Assembly (NCBI GenBank): GCA_016744775.1
Contig: JADGDS010000008.1
Span: 62,001-126,000 of the forward strand
Direction: 5' to 3'
DNA length: 64,000 nucleotides
From: Candidatus Marithrix sp.
GTDB lineage: Bacteria; Pseudomonadota; Gammaproteobacteria; Beggiatoales; Beggiatoaceae
The notes below the pieces were generated by a model. That model saw only the letters and a list, made by a program, of their open reading frames with translations, did no database searches and was not told the origin of the DNA. Of the stretch, positions 1 through 8,152 are shown piece by piece. Numbering within the stretch: the first letter of the stretch is position 1; each line of letters begins with the position of its first letter. Both the position numbers and the translations under genes were made by a program.

Positions 1-1
1 C

Positions 2-91
2 GAACATCAACTTGAACAAGTAGGTGCCAAATTGCGTGGAATGATGCCTTGGATTAAGGCTAACCAACTAGTTGATAAAACTAAAAACTAA
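2..91 (+). CDS. ilvC: Ketol-acid reductoisomerase, C-terminal end (partial)
   Basis: The window opens inside a reading frame of 29 codons ending in TAA at 89-91. The residues LRGMMPWIKANQLVDKTKN match the conserved C-terminal tail of class II ketol-acid reductoisomerases, the NADPH enzyme of valine, leucine and isoleucine synthesis. The gene lies immediately upstream of pssA, an order seen in other gammaproteobacteria. Only the tail is visible, so the call rests on this short motif and the context. Confidence 0.75.
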   Translation, partial: EHQLEQVGAKLRGMMPWIKANQLVDKTKN

Positions 92-98
92 CTCAACT

Positions 99-872
99 AT
101 GAGCAATGAAATTGAAACTCCAGAAAATAAGCGGCGTAGAGGTATTTATTTATTACCTAACTTAATCACCTCTGCCGCTTTATTTTCTGGTTTCTATGCA
201 ATTGTTGCTGCTATTCAGAATCATTTTGAAGCAGCAGCTATTGCAATTTTTATTGCCATGATACTTGATGGTCTCGATGGGCGCGTTGCCCGCTTGACCA
301 GTAGTGAAAGTGCATTTGGGGCTGAATATGACAGTCTTTCAGACTTAATCTCTTTTGGTTTAGCCCCCGCTTTACTTATGTATCAATGGTCTTTATCATC
401 CTTAATTGAAATCTCTAATATTCTGGGCAAAATCGGTTGGTTAGCTGCTTTTATTTATACTGCCGCTACAGCATTACGCTTAGCTCGTTTTAATACCCAA
501 GTAGAATTAGATGAAAGTAAAGGTTATTTTCAAGGATTAGCCAGCCCATCGGCTGCCGCTTTAATGGCTGGATTTGTATGGTTAGGTACAGATTATAAAA
601 TTGAAGGTTCCACATTAGTCATACCAGCATTATTTATAACCCTAACTAGCGGATTTTTAATGGTTAGTAGAGTCCGTTATAATAGTTTTAAAAACTTTGA
701 TCTCAAAGATAGAGTACCTTTTATAACTATTCCGGTGTTAATAATGCTATTCGTACTAGTTGCAATTGATCCATCGCAAATTATATTTATAGGATTTTTA
801 ATTTACGCGCTTTCTGGACCTATATTAACCCTAATTCAATTAAAAAAACGCCGTGCTACTCGTAATTTATAG
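99..872 (+). CDS. pssA: CDP-diacylglycerol--serine O-phosphatidyltransferase
   Basis: This integral membrane enzyme makes phosphatidylserine from CDP-diacylglycerol and serine, the first step to phosphatidylethanolamine. The CDP-alcohol phosphatidyltransferase signature is complete: D60-G61, A64-R65, G74, D78 and D82 in the DGxxAR...G...D...D spacing. Several hydrophobic membrane segments follow. I chose the ATG at 99, eight bases after the ilvC stop. An in-frame TTG at 72 would overlap ilvC and only adds a non-conserved leader. The stop at 872 abuts the ribF start, indicating cotranscription. Confidence 0.93.
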   Translation: MSNEIETPENKRRRGIYLLPNLITSAALFSGFYAIVAAIQNHFEAAAIAIFIAMILDGLDGRVARLTSSESAFGAEYDSLSDLISFGLAPALLMYQWSLSSLIEISNILGKIGWLAAFIYTAATALRLARFNTQVELDESKGYFQGLASPSAAALMAGFVWLGTDYKIEGSTLVIPALFITLTSGFLMVSRVRYNSFKNFDLKDRVPFITIPVLIMLFVLVAIDPSQIIFIGFLIYALSGPILTLIQLKKRRATRNL

Positions 873-1793
873 ATGGAATTTATTAGAAGCATTTCCCAGC
901 TACGCAAACATCATCAAAATTGTGTTGCCACAATAGGTAATTTTGATGGCGTACATTTGGGTCATCAAGCACTTTTAAAACAATTAGCAACTAAAGCCAC
1001 AGAGTTGCAATTACCAATGCTAGTTATGATTTTTGAGCCGCAACCTCAAGAATTTTTTATACCAGATCAAGCACCTGCCCGTTTAACCCGATTACGTGAA
1101 AAACTCATAGCTTTGCGCCGCTATACTAATATTGATAAAGTATTATGTTTAAATTTTAATAAAAAATTTGCGGCTTTAACTGCTGAAGATTTTATTGAAC
1201 AAATTTTAGTCAAGAGTTTAAAAATACAACATTTAGTTATAGGTGATGACTTTCGTTTTGGGCAAAAACGTAAAGGTGATTTTAATCTATTAAAAAATTA
1301 TGGCTTTAGCGTCGAAAATAGCCATACATTTAAAATAGATGAACAACGAGTAAGTAGCACTAGGATTCGTCAAACATTAAAACAGGCTAATTTTCAATTA
1401 GCAAGTAAATTATTAGGTCGTTCTTTTACAATTGGCGGGCGTATTGCTTATGGAAAACAACTAGGGCGAAAAATTGGATTTCCTACTGCTAATATTGCTA
1501 TACATCGTCGAATTTCTCCATTACATGGCATATTTGCAGTCAAAATACATGGTATTACAGAAAAACCATTAGTAGGAGCCGCAAATATTGGTACAAATCC
1601 AGCGGTTAATGGTAAAAATTTATTATTAGAAGTACATATTTTTGATTTTGATAAAAATATTTATGGACACTATGTTGAAGTAGAATTTATTCAAAAAATA
1701 CGTGATGAAGAAAATTTTCCAAATCTAGAACATTTAAAGCAAAAAATTGAACTTGATGTCAAAATAGCTAAACAGATTTTATCACTTTATTAG
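873..1793 (+). CDS. ribF: Bifunctional riboflavin kinase / FAD synthetase
   Basis: The protein converts riboflavin to FMN and then FAD. At 306 residues it has the usual family length. The N-terminal nucleotidyltransferase half shows the IGNFDGVHLGHQ motif at about residues 21-32. The C-terminal flavokinase half begins near residue 182 and contains GRKIGFPTANI. The start codon directly follows the pssA stop with no gap, so translation is probably coupled. Confidence 0.95.
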   Translation: MEFIRSISQLRKHHQNCVATIGNFDGVHLGHQALLKQLATKATELQLPMLVMIFEPQPQEFFIPDQAPARLTRLREKLIALRRYTNIDKVLCLNFNKKFAALTAEDFIEQILVKSLKIQHLVIGDDFRFGQKRKGDFNLLKNYGFSVENSHTFKIDEQRVSSTRIRQTLKQANFQLASKLLGRSFTIGGRIAYGKQLGRKIGFPTANIAIHRRISPLHGIFAVKIHGITEKPLVGAANIGTNPAVNGKNLLLEVHIFDFDKNIYGHYVEVEFIQKIRDEENFPNLEHLKQKIELDVKIAKQILSLY

Positions 1794-1804
1794 GAAAAAA
1801 ATCA

Positions 1805-3190
1805 ATGGCAGATATAAACAATAAAGAAAATGAATGTATAAAAGATATAATTGCAACATTCCGCGAATTAGATAAAATAGCTCATAAATTAGGCTTTTTA
1901 TCTCCAGACCAATCTTATACCGATAAGATTTCAGGATGGCCTATGATTTCAGTACTTGGAGTCTATTCAGCTGGTAAATCAAGCTTTATAAATAACTATC
2001 TGGGACAGGCAGATTTACAACGTTCAGGTATGCAAGCAGTTGATGATAAATTTACTGTGATTTGCTTCAATGATGATAACAATCAATTACCCGGTTTAGC
2101 TTTAGATGCAGATCCTCGTTTTCCATTTTATCAAATTGGTAAACAAATTACCGGGATGGAAAATCAAAAAGGTGAACGTATTGATACATATTTACAATTA
2201 AAAAGCTGTCCAAGTGAACGATTAAAAGGCAAAATTTTAATTGATTCTCCCGGATTTGATGCAGATCAACAACGTACTGCTACTTTACAAGTAGCCAAAC
2301 ATATTCTTGATTTATCAGACTTGGTATTAGTCTTTTTTGATGCGCGTCGCCCAGAACCGGGATCAATGCCCGATACTTTAAAGCATTTAGTTTCTGAGAC
2401 TATTAATCGCCCTGATTTTAATAAATTTCTGTTCATTTTGAATCAAATGGACATGACAGCTAAAAATAATAATCCTGAAGATGTAGTTGCAGCTTGGCAA
2501 GGTGCTTTAGCAGAAGCTGGTTTAACAGCAAGACATTTTTATAGGATATATAATCCTGATTTGGCAGAAATTGAAGATGAAAGTATTCAAGAACATTTAG
2601 AAAAAAAATGTCAAGCAGACATGCAAGAGATTCATAAACGCATGGATAATCTAGAAGTAGAACGAGCCTATCGACTCATTTCTATGCTTGAAGATACTGC
2701 AAAAGATATTGAGCATAAATTAATACCGCAATTACAAGGATTATTTAAGCGTTGGAAAAAATATGTTTTTGTTACTGAAGGAATATTACTTGTAGTTTTA
2801 GCAGTTATTGCGGGAATATGGTTTAATTTTAGTGAAATTGATTTATCAACTCAAAATCCTATAGTTTTAGGCTTGTTTGGTACTGGAACTATCATTTTGT
2901 TAATGTCATTGCACCTTAACATTACTAAAATGACAGCTAATTACATACTAAAAAGAATTCCTGAATACACACCAGAAAATGCCAATTATAATGCTTTAGC
3001 ACGGGCTTTATTGAAAAATACAGGTACAAGGCGTTCATTATTGATAAGCTTTATAGATCAACCAGTTGCTTGGGGCAATAAAATGCGTAGCCGTATTGCA
3101 GGGATATTAAGCAAAGTAAATATACATGTACAAGATTTAAATAATCGTTTTGCAAATCCTGCTGGTAATAATGTTGAATCAAAAAAATAA
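1805..3190 (+). CDS. Dynamin-like membrane GTPase
   Basis: This is a 461-residue predicted GTPase of the dynamin/Era-like superfamily. The P-loop GVYSAGKSS lies at residues 52-60, a DSPG G3 motif at 147-150, and an NQMD G4 motif at 213-216. Two hydrophobic segments near residues 320-375 should anchor it in the membrane, as in bacterial dynamin-like proteins. The rest of the C-terminal half is helical in character. It starts 11 bases after ribF and may belong to the same transcript. The specific role is unknown; membrane remodelling or stress protection is an inference from the family. Confidence 0.75.
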   Translation: MADINNKENECIKDIIATFRELDKIAHKLGFLSPDQSYTDKISGWPMISVLGVYSAGKSSFINNYLGQADLQRSGMQAVDDKFTVICFNDDNNQLPGLALDADPRFPFYQIGKQITGMENQKGERIDTYLQLKSCPSERLKGKILIDSPGFDADQQRTATLQVAKHILDLSDLVLVFFDARRPEPGSMPDTLKHLVSETINRPDFNKFLFILNQMDMTAKNNNPEDVVAAWQGALAEAGLTARHFYRIYNPDLAEIEDESIQEHLEKKCQADMQEIHKRMDNLEVERAYRLISMLEDTAKDIEHKLIPQLQGLFKRWKKYVFVTEGILLVVLAVIAGIWFNFSEIDLSTQNPIVLGLFGTGTIILLMSLHLNITKMTANYILKRIPEYTPENANYNALARALLKNTGTRRSLLISFIDQPVAWGNKMRSRIAGILSKVNIHVQDLNNRFANPAGNNVESKK

Positions 3191-3210
3191 AACATTATAA
3201 ATCATTAATA

Positions 3211-3909
3211 ATGAAACTTAGCAATTTAAGCTTAAGAGAAAGAGAGTTATTATTTAGAGAGCTTCGTATATCTATCACTCATCATTCTAATGCAATTGAG
3301 GGGATAAGTCTTACTTTTGGTGAAACAAAGCGACTTTTAGAAAAAGGTACTACTGCTGATGGTAAACCTCTTAGCGAACAGTTAATTGTATTAGGCTTTG
3401 CAAAAGCTTATGATGTTATTATAAGGGAGGGAACTAATCCAAATAGTAATATAAGTTCATCTTTTATTAAAGATTTACATTATATAATGTTTGAAGATGC
3501 TTTGAAAGTATCGGGTGATTTTATAGCAAAGCCTATTGGTGCTTATAGAATGGATGATAGGTATATAAGAGGTGTGGATATTGAATTATCTGCTCCAAAT
3601 AAAATATCACAAGATCTTGAAAATTTATTGTTTCAATATGCTAATAAAAATCTAAATTTTGAGCAAATAGCTGATTTTCATATAAAGTTTGAACAAATTC
3701 ACCCTTTTGCCGATGGTAATGGCAGAATTGGCAGACTTTTAATGGCTTTTCAGTATATTCAGAATGATTTAATACCTCCATTGATTCTGAATGAAACCAG
3801 ACAAGAATATTTAAAAACTCTCAATAATAAGAGCTTATTAGCAGATTTTTTGAAACAAAGCTCCTTGGAAAGTACAAAACTTATAAATATAGGAACCATT
3901 ACCTACTAA
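3211..3909 (+). CDS. Fic/DOC family protein (class II, self-inhibited)
   Basis: Fic proteins transfer AMP or other phosphate-containing groups to target proteins. The active-site motif HPFADGNGRIGR at residues 164-175 is intact, including the catalytic histidine. An SNAIEG inhibitory motif at residues 26-31 fits the (S/T)xxxE(G/N) helix of N-terminally self-inhibited (class II) members. There is no HTH domain. The gene lies 20 bases after the GTPase and overlaps the convergent amidohydrolase gene by 11 bases at its 3' end. Targets cannot be read from the sequence. Confidence 0.85.
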   Translation: MKLSNLSLRERELLFRELRISITHHSNAIEGISLTFGETKRLLEKGTTADGKPLSEQLIVLGFAKAYDVIIREGTNPNSNISSSFIKDLHYIMFEDALKVSGDFIAKPIGAYRMDDRYIRGVDIELSAPNKISQDLENLLFQYANKNLNFEQIADFHIKFEQIHPFADGNGRIGRLLMAFQYIQNDLIPPLILNETRQEYLKTLNNKSLLADFLKQSSLESTKLINIGTITY

Positions 3910-5698
3910 ACACTAAATTGCCATTCAGATAAGTTTTTAACACTTTAGTATCTTTAATTTTATCTATTGAAACATTAAAAATATTTTGATTCAGAACAAT
4001 AATATCCGCAAATTTGCCTACTTCAATTGAACCAGTTGTATTTTCTTGTCTTAAAGCATAAGCGGCATTAATTGTATATGCTTTAATTACTGTTGCCAAG
4101 TTAGGTAAATTCTGCGGCTTTCTTGTTAAGGCGTTTTGCATTCCAACGAACGGGTTTAATGTGCTTACATCCCAATCACTACTAAGTGTTATTCTGGCAC
4201 CAGCCTCATATAAACTCTTTAAGGGAATTAAATTATCCGCTCTGTTGCCAATTAAATCTTTATTTTCAGACCAAACTGAAGGCTGGGTGAAATCTCCCGC
4301 TACTTGCATATCAGCAATTACATTAAGTTGCTTAAATCGTTTATAATCCGCTGGATTAACAATTTCCAAATGAGTAATCCTATGTCGGCTCAATCCGTTG
4401 CCTTGTTCAATAGCATTAAGTGATTCATGCACAGCTCTATCGCCGATTGCGTGAATATGAAAATCAAAACCAACTGCTTCAAGTGCCTTAATATATTTTA
4501 TTAATCTTGGTTCAGTAAAATAATTCAAACCATTTTTGCTAGGTATTTCACCTAATGTCACGAGATAAGGCTTTAACATCGCTGCCGTAGTATTAATTAA
4601 TATTCCATCTGAATAAACTTTGACTTGAGATATTTTAAGCAAACTGTTCGGATTATTTTTATATAATTTGCTCAATTTGTTAATCTGCAAATCATCATCT
4701 TCATTGGGATACAGCCATAAATTCAATACAGCTCTAACAGTAAGTTCTCCTTCTGTTTCAGCTTGTTGCCAAGCCTCCTGAAAACCGCGTTTCCAATAGG
4801 TTCTGCCTTCTGCCAGCGAAGTAATGCCATAGGAATTTATTTTTTTTAAAGCACGAGAAAGTCCTTTATAATTCAGTTTTTTAATTGCATCTGTTGGCAA
4901 CCAAGCCATATCCATAATAAGATCACCGGCAGAATCAAATAATATGCCTGTAGGTTTGCCTGTCAAAGGATCTTTGACAATTACTCCGCCAGTTGGATTT
5001 GGCGTGTTACTATCAATTCCAGCAACTGCCAGTGCCTTGGAATTTACCCAAATTGAATGTGATGTTTCTTCCATGATTACGGCTGGTTTATCAGGAATTG
5101 CTTGATCTAAAATCTCAACCGGCAAACGATTAGATTCTAATAAAGTAAAAATTGAATGCCCAGAACCAAGCACCCAATCACTAGCAAGCTGATACGGCGC
5201 ACAATCTCTTAAAACAGCAATAAAATTTTCCGCATTTGTTTCCTGATTGCTTAATAGACAAGTGCCAGCAAAAGGCGATTCAGCTTCCAAGGGGTGCATA
5301 TGAATATCCTGTATGCCCGGCATTACCATAGCCCCTTTAAGATTGATGATTTCAGCATCAGTAGCAGCAATAGTTTTTGCCGCAGCATTTGAACCGACAA
5401 ATTCAATTTTGCCGTTTTTAATATAAACCGCCTCTGCCCACGGCTGTTGCTCATTAACAGTATAAATTTTACCGTTTAATAGCAATTTATCTTTATTAGC
5501 TTTTATAATACTAGAAATCTTAAAATTTCCATTTGTTTGTTGTTGTATTTTTACAGCAAAATAATCGCCTGATGAATCGCCGTTGATAATAACTTTAGGA
5601 ATATGTACTTCTTTAGTATCAGGATAATAAATAGCCTCATTTTTAGAACAAGCTGGGAATGTTAATATGGTTAATAATAAAAATATAGTTAATTTCAT
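3899..5698 (-). CDS. YtcJ-like amidohydrolase, probable lipoprotein
   Basis: This predicted metal-dependent amidohydrolase of the YtcJ group (amidohydrolase 3) has the N-terminal metal ligands HMH in PGIQDIHMH, a later HIHAIGDRA histidine/aspartate motif, and SSDWDVSTLNP near the end. I chose the ATG at 5698, which gives a hydrophobic leader followed by FPACSK, a weak lipobox. An upstream ATG at 5758 would add a 20-residue non-secretory leader. About 80 residues between the leader and the metal motif include the usual small beta domain. The substrate is unknown. Confidence 0.8.
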   Translation of the reverse strand: MKLTIFLLLTILTFPACSKNEAIYYPDTKEVHIPKVIINGDSSGDYFAVKIQQQTNGNFKISSIIKANKDKLLLNGKIYTVNEQQPWAEAVYIKNGKIEFVGSNAAAKTIAATDAEIINLKGAMVMPGIQDIHMHPLEAESPFAGTCLLSNQETNAENFIAVLRDCAPYQLASDWVLGSGHSIFTLLESNRLPVEILDQAIPDKPAVIMEETSHSIWVNSKALAVAGIDSNTPNPTGGVIVKDPLTGKPTGILFDSAGDLIMDMAWLPTDAIKKLNYKGLSRALKKINSYGITSLAEGRTYWKRGFQEAWQQAETEGELTVRAVLNLWLYPNEDDDLQINKLSKLYKNNPNSLLKISQVKVYSDGILINTTAAMLKPYLVTLGEIPSKNGLNYFTEPRLIKYIKALEAVGFDFHIHAIGDRAVHESLNAIEQGNGLSRHRITHLEIVNPADYKRFKQLNVIADMQVAGDFTQPSVWSENKDLIGNRADNLIPLKSLYEAGARITLSSDWDVSTLNPFVGMQNALTRKPQNLPNLATVIKAYTINAAYALRQENTTGSIEVGKFADIIVLNQNIFNVSIDKIKDTKVLKTYLNGNLVFSR

Positions 5699-5783
5699 GA
5701 GAATTATTTTATAAGTTAATGTAGGCTGTAACGCACGATACTTATACACGAAAACCAATATAAAATAAACATGTTAAATTGTA

Positions 5784-5806
5784 GGGGCAATCCTTTATGG
5801 TTGCCC
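5784..5806. repeat. Short hairpin (GGGCAA...TTGCCC)
   Basis: GGGCAATCC and GGTTGCCC form an eight-pair stem with one bulged T and a TTTAT loop. It lies between the divergent amidohydrolase and FGE-sulfatase genes. It resembles REP-type intergenic palindromes. No second copy was found in the window. Confidence 0.5.
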
Positions 5807-5850
5807 TCTCTGCTTTGAACCAATTTTAACCAACCAAGGAATTTATTAAT

Positions 5851-7113
5851 ATGATAGAAACATTTATTTCAGTTCTTGGAGCTGCTAATACTATTCATGA
5901 TTCTTATAATAAAATTAGTGGAATTTTTCTACCTAAAGAAAATAATAACTGTATAGAATATATTGATATAATCGCTAGTGGTATTGAACGTTTATCGGAT
6001 AATATTTTGTATGCTCCAAATATGGAGGCTGTGCAAGATATTACTCAAAATCGTCAGCGTAAAATTGAGAATTTTAGAGAAGTTAAGGAATCCTTAGAGC
6101 CGCTACAAAAGGCGGTTGGTAGTGAAATTTTGTCTTCGGCAATAATTTTAACTCCTGATAAAATGCAAACTGCAATGCAAGCCAGCCCTTGGGAAGTTTT
6201 ATTGGATATTTGTCCTGTGAGTTTGTCTAATCCTCCTAGTAACCCTGATATGATTCCAATAGTTTTTGAACATAATGGTGTTCAATATGTTGGATGGCAA
6301 ATGCGTGACACTTTGCCGATGCTGTTTGATTGTACATATGATGAATTGTTGGTGCCAGAAACTCAAGTTCAAATGACTTCTAATAAAATGAAACCGGGCG
6401 ATATTTTCCGTGATCGCCTAAAAGATGGCAATGATGGACCAGAAATGGTGTTAATACCTGCTGGAACCTTTCGTATGGGGAATATTACTGGTTCTGAGAG
6501 GGAACAACCAGTGCATAAAGTATCAGTAGAAAGTTTTGCTATGGGACGTTATCCGGTGACTTTTGCTGAATATGACTATTTTTGTAAACAGACTAGTAGA
6601 TTATTTAAAAAAAGAAAAAAACCAAATGATGAAGGTTGGGGGCGTTATAATAGACCTGTTATAAATATTTCTTGGCATGACGCTGTGGCTTATACAGAAT
6701 GGTTAAGTCAACAAACCGGACAACAATATCGTCTTCCTACTGAGGCTGAATGGGAATATGCAGCTAGAGCTGGTACGGAAACTGATTATTGGTGGGGTAA
6801 TGATATTGATGAAACTAAGGCGAATTATGATGACAACCTTGGTCATACTTCTCCAGTGGGAGATTATGATGCTAATCCTTTTGGTTTATATGATACTTCG
6901 GGGAATGTCTGGGAATGGACCGGTTCTGAATTTACTGATGAATATAATGGCAAAGAAAAACAGTCTGTTACAGAAGCAAGCCGTTTCTCCTTTCGTGGCG
7001 GATCGTGGGACGGCGACGCGGGGTTCGTCTGCTCGGCTTTCCGCGGCGGGTGCACGCCGACGCTCCGCTACAACTTCGTGGGCTTCCGGGTGTCCAGGCT
7101 CGTAACCCTTTAA
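5851..7113 (+). CDS. FGE-sulfatase (C-type lectin fold) protein, probable DGR target
   Basis: This 420-residue protein has an N-terminal region of about 180 residues that I do not recognise. It is followed from about residue 195 by a formylglycine-generating-enzyme (FGE/SUMF1-type) domain. Landmarks are PEMVLIPAGTFRMG, YPVTFAEYDYF, YRLPTEAEWEYAARAG, NPFGLYDTSGNVWEWTGSEF and FRGGSWDG. The copper-binding cysteines of true FGE are not evident, so a sulfatase-maturation role is unlikely. The last 37 codons switch abruptly to very GC-rich, A-poor codons, as described under the variable region. This is the C-type-lectin display position used by diversity-generating retroelements, which suggests a ligand-binding protein with a hypervariable face. 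There is no signal peptide, so it probably acts in the cytoplasm. Confidence 0.85.
   Translation: MIETFISVLGAANTIHDSYNKISGIFLPKENNNCIEYIDIIASGIERLSDNILYAPNMEAVQDITQNRQRKIENFREVKESLEPLQKAVGSEILSSAIILTPDKMQTAMQASPWEVLLDICPVSLSNPPSNPDMIPIVFEHNGVQYVGWQMRDTLPMLFDCTYDELLVPETQVQMTSNKMKPGDIFRDRLKDGNDGPEMVLIPAGTFRMGNITGSEREQPVHKVSVESFAMGRYPVTFAEYDYFCKQTSRLFKKRKKPNDEGWGRYNRPVINISWHDAVAYTEWLSQQTGQQYRLPTEAEWEYAARAGTETDYWWGNDIDETKANYDDNLGHTSPVGDYDANPFGLYDTSGNVWEWTGSEFTDEYNGKEKQSVTEASRFSFRGGSWDGDAGFVCSAFRGGCTPTLRYNFVGFRVSRLVTL
6994..7104 (+). other. Probable DGR variable region (VR) with GC-rich 3' anchor
   Basis: From the RGGSW codons to the GFRVSR codons the DNA is about 70% G+C by hand count, with about 9 A in the 99 bases from 7003. 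The flanking coding DNA is strongly AT-rich. The peptide RGGSWDGDAGF...SAFRGG...NFVGFRVSR has the layout of FGE-type DGR targets, with fixed RGGSW, SA.R and GFR blocks separated by positions that are AAC/AAT-derived in template repeats. Depletion of A fits adenine-specific mutagenic retrohoming. The unmutated GTGGGCTTCCGGGTGTCCAG end would be the initiation-of-mutagenic-homing anchor. The template repeat and the reverse transcriptase are not in this window. Confidence 0.7.
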
Positions 7114-7144
7114 ACTTTACCTATTTTACCCTTTTAAGTTTAAA
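7109..7144 (+). other. Stem-loop just after the variable region
   Basis: TTTAAACTT at 7109-7117 and AAGTTTAAA at 7136-7144 form a perfect nine-base inverted repeat with an 18-base loop. It spans the stop codon of the FGE-sulfatase gene. Hairpins or cruciforms directly 3' of the homing anchor are known to assist DGR target recognition in the Bordetella phage system. This one is AT-rich and has a larger loop, so that role is speculative. Confidence 0.45.
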
Positions 7145-7158
7145 TAAGAGGGGAGCGT

Positions 7159-7208
7159 GGGGAGTTGATGCGAAGTTATGTTTATCATCCCCCCTTGCTT
7201 TTTTTTGG
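7159..7208 (+). terminator. Possible terminator
   Basis: A GGGG...GAT arm pairs with an ATC...CCCC arm and is followed by TTGCTTTTTTTT. The stem has internal mismatches. The position between the FGE-sulfatase gene and the aminotransferase gene suits a transcription terminator. Confidence 0.35.
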
Positions 7209-7245
7209 GATAATTTAACTTTTTATTAAAATAAATATAAATAAT

Positions 7246-7848
7246 ATGTTAAATCAACAATTATTCTTAGAAACCATCAAAATTATCAATGGAATTCCAC
7301 AAAATTTAGAATTTCATAACCAGCGTCTAAATTATACAAGACAACATTTTAACAGTCAATTGAATACTATCGATCTAAAACAATTTATTATACCGCCATC
7401 AACAAATGGCATTTATAAATGTCGTGTAATTTATTCAAATACAATTGAAGATATTCAATATAGTCATTACACAGAAAGACAATTTAAAACCTTTCAAACT
7501 GTTATAGCTAATGAAATTAATTATCAATTTAAATACTTAAATAGAGACGCTTTAAACAAATTACAGTCACAAACAGCAGACGACATATTAATAATAAAAA
7601 ATGGATTTATAACAGACACATCAATTGCCAATGTTGCATTTTATCATGAAAATAAATGGATTACACCAACAACACCCCTACTACAAGGCACAACCCGAGC
7701 GCGACTATTACAACAAAAAAAAATAATAGCAACACCAATAAGATTAGAAGATATAAACAAATATTCTAAAATGGCACTAATGAATGCCTTACTAGGATTT
7801 TATGTAATAAAACTGGATAAATCCATTACCATAAAGGCGGTGATTTAG
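7246..7848 (+). CDS. Aminotransferase class IV (PabC/BCAT-like fold)
   Basis: This 200-residue protein resembles the short class IV aminotransferase or lyase-like proteins. The likely PLP-binding lysine is K96 in NYQFKYLNR. The motif TADDILIIKNGFITDTSIANV matches the conserved DExLLLN.dG...E.S.sN block of the family. The TPLLQGTTRARLL block also matches. The substrate cannot be assigned; aminodeoxychorismate lyase-like or branched-chain activity are both possible. Its last 14 codons lie in one copy of the 43-bp repeat that brackets vapBC. Confidence 0.75.
   Translation: MLNQQLFLETIKIINGIPQNLEFHNQRLNYTRQHFNSQLNTIDLKQFIIPPSTNGIYKCRVIYSNTIEDIQYSHYTERQFKTFQTVIANEINYQFKYLNRDALNKLQSQTADDILIIKNGFITDTSIANVAFYHENKWITPTTPLLQGTTRARLLQQKKIIATPIRLEDINKYSKMALMNALLGFYVIKLDKSITIKAVI
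7806..7848 (+). repeat. 43-bp direct repeat, copy 1 (end of the aminotransferase gene)
   Basis: AATAAAACTGGATAAATCC...GGCGGTGATTTAG occurs here and again at 8554-8596, with 41 of 43 bases identical. In this copy it encodes the C-terminus and TAG stop of the aminotransferase. The two copies flank the vapBC pair. Confidence 0.9.
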
Positions 7849-7918
7849 CAAGAAACTGCTACTACTTTTAGATTTATGATAGAATAAATAGTTGGTATTT
7901 GATAAATGGTGTATGATT

Positions 7919-8152
7919 ATGAATCAAGAAAAATTGCTACATGATGTAATTTCTTTGCCGCAGTTTGCTCAACAAGAGGTAATTGATTTTATTGCTTTTC
8001 TGAAATTACGCTATGATAATTCTTCAGAGAAAAGCAATGATAATTTATCCGATATAGGAAATGAACCATTTATTGGTATGTGGTGTAATCGAGATGATAT
8101 GGATGATAGTAGAGATTGGGTACGAAATTTACGTATGAATGAATGGAGTTAA
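7919..8152 (+). CDS. Antitoxin of a VapBC-type pair (DUF2281-like)
   Basis: This small acidic protein of 77 residues begins with MNQEKLLHDVISLP and carries QQEVIDFIAFLKLRY, the helix typical of DUF2281-type antitoxins. Its C-terminal part, with W and DD residues (GMWCNRDDMDDSRDWVRNLR), resembles the toxin-binding tail of PIN-associated antitoxins. I prefer the ATG at 7919; an ATG two codons earlier is equally possible. It overlaps the following PIN toxin by 14 bases, so translation is coupled. It probably represses its own promoter by analogy with the family. Confidence 0.75.
   Translation: MNQEKLLHDVISLPQFAQQEVIDFIAFLKLRYDNSSEKSNDNLSDIGNEPFIGMWCNRDDMDDSRDWVRNLRMNEWS

Noticed and set aside
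3211..5698. Functional link between the Fic gene and the convergent amidohydrolase
   Set aside because: They only overlap by 11 bases at their 3' ends on opposite strands; this does not indicate a shared pathway.
6864..7229. Reading frames on either strand across the GC-rich end of the FGE gene (6864-7055 minus, 7005-7229 plus)
   Set aside because: They arise because GC-rich DNA has few stop codons. They lack starts with ribosome-binding sites and match no family, while the FGE frame is continuous through the region.
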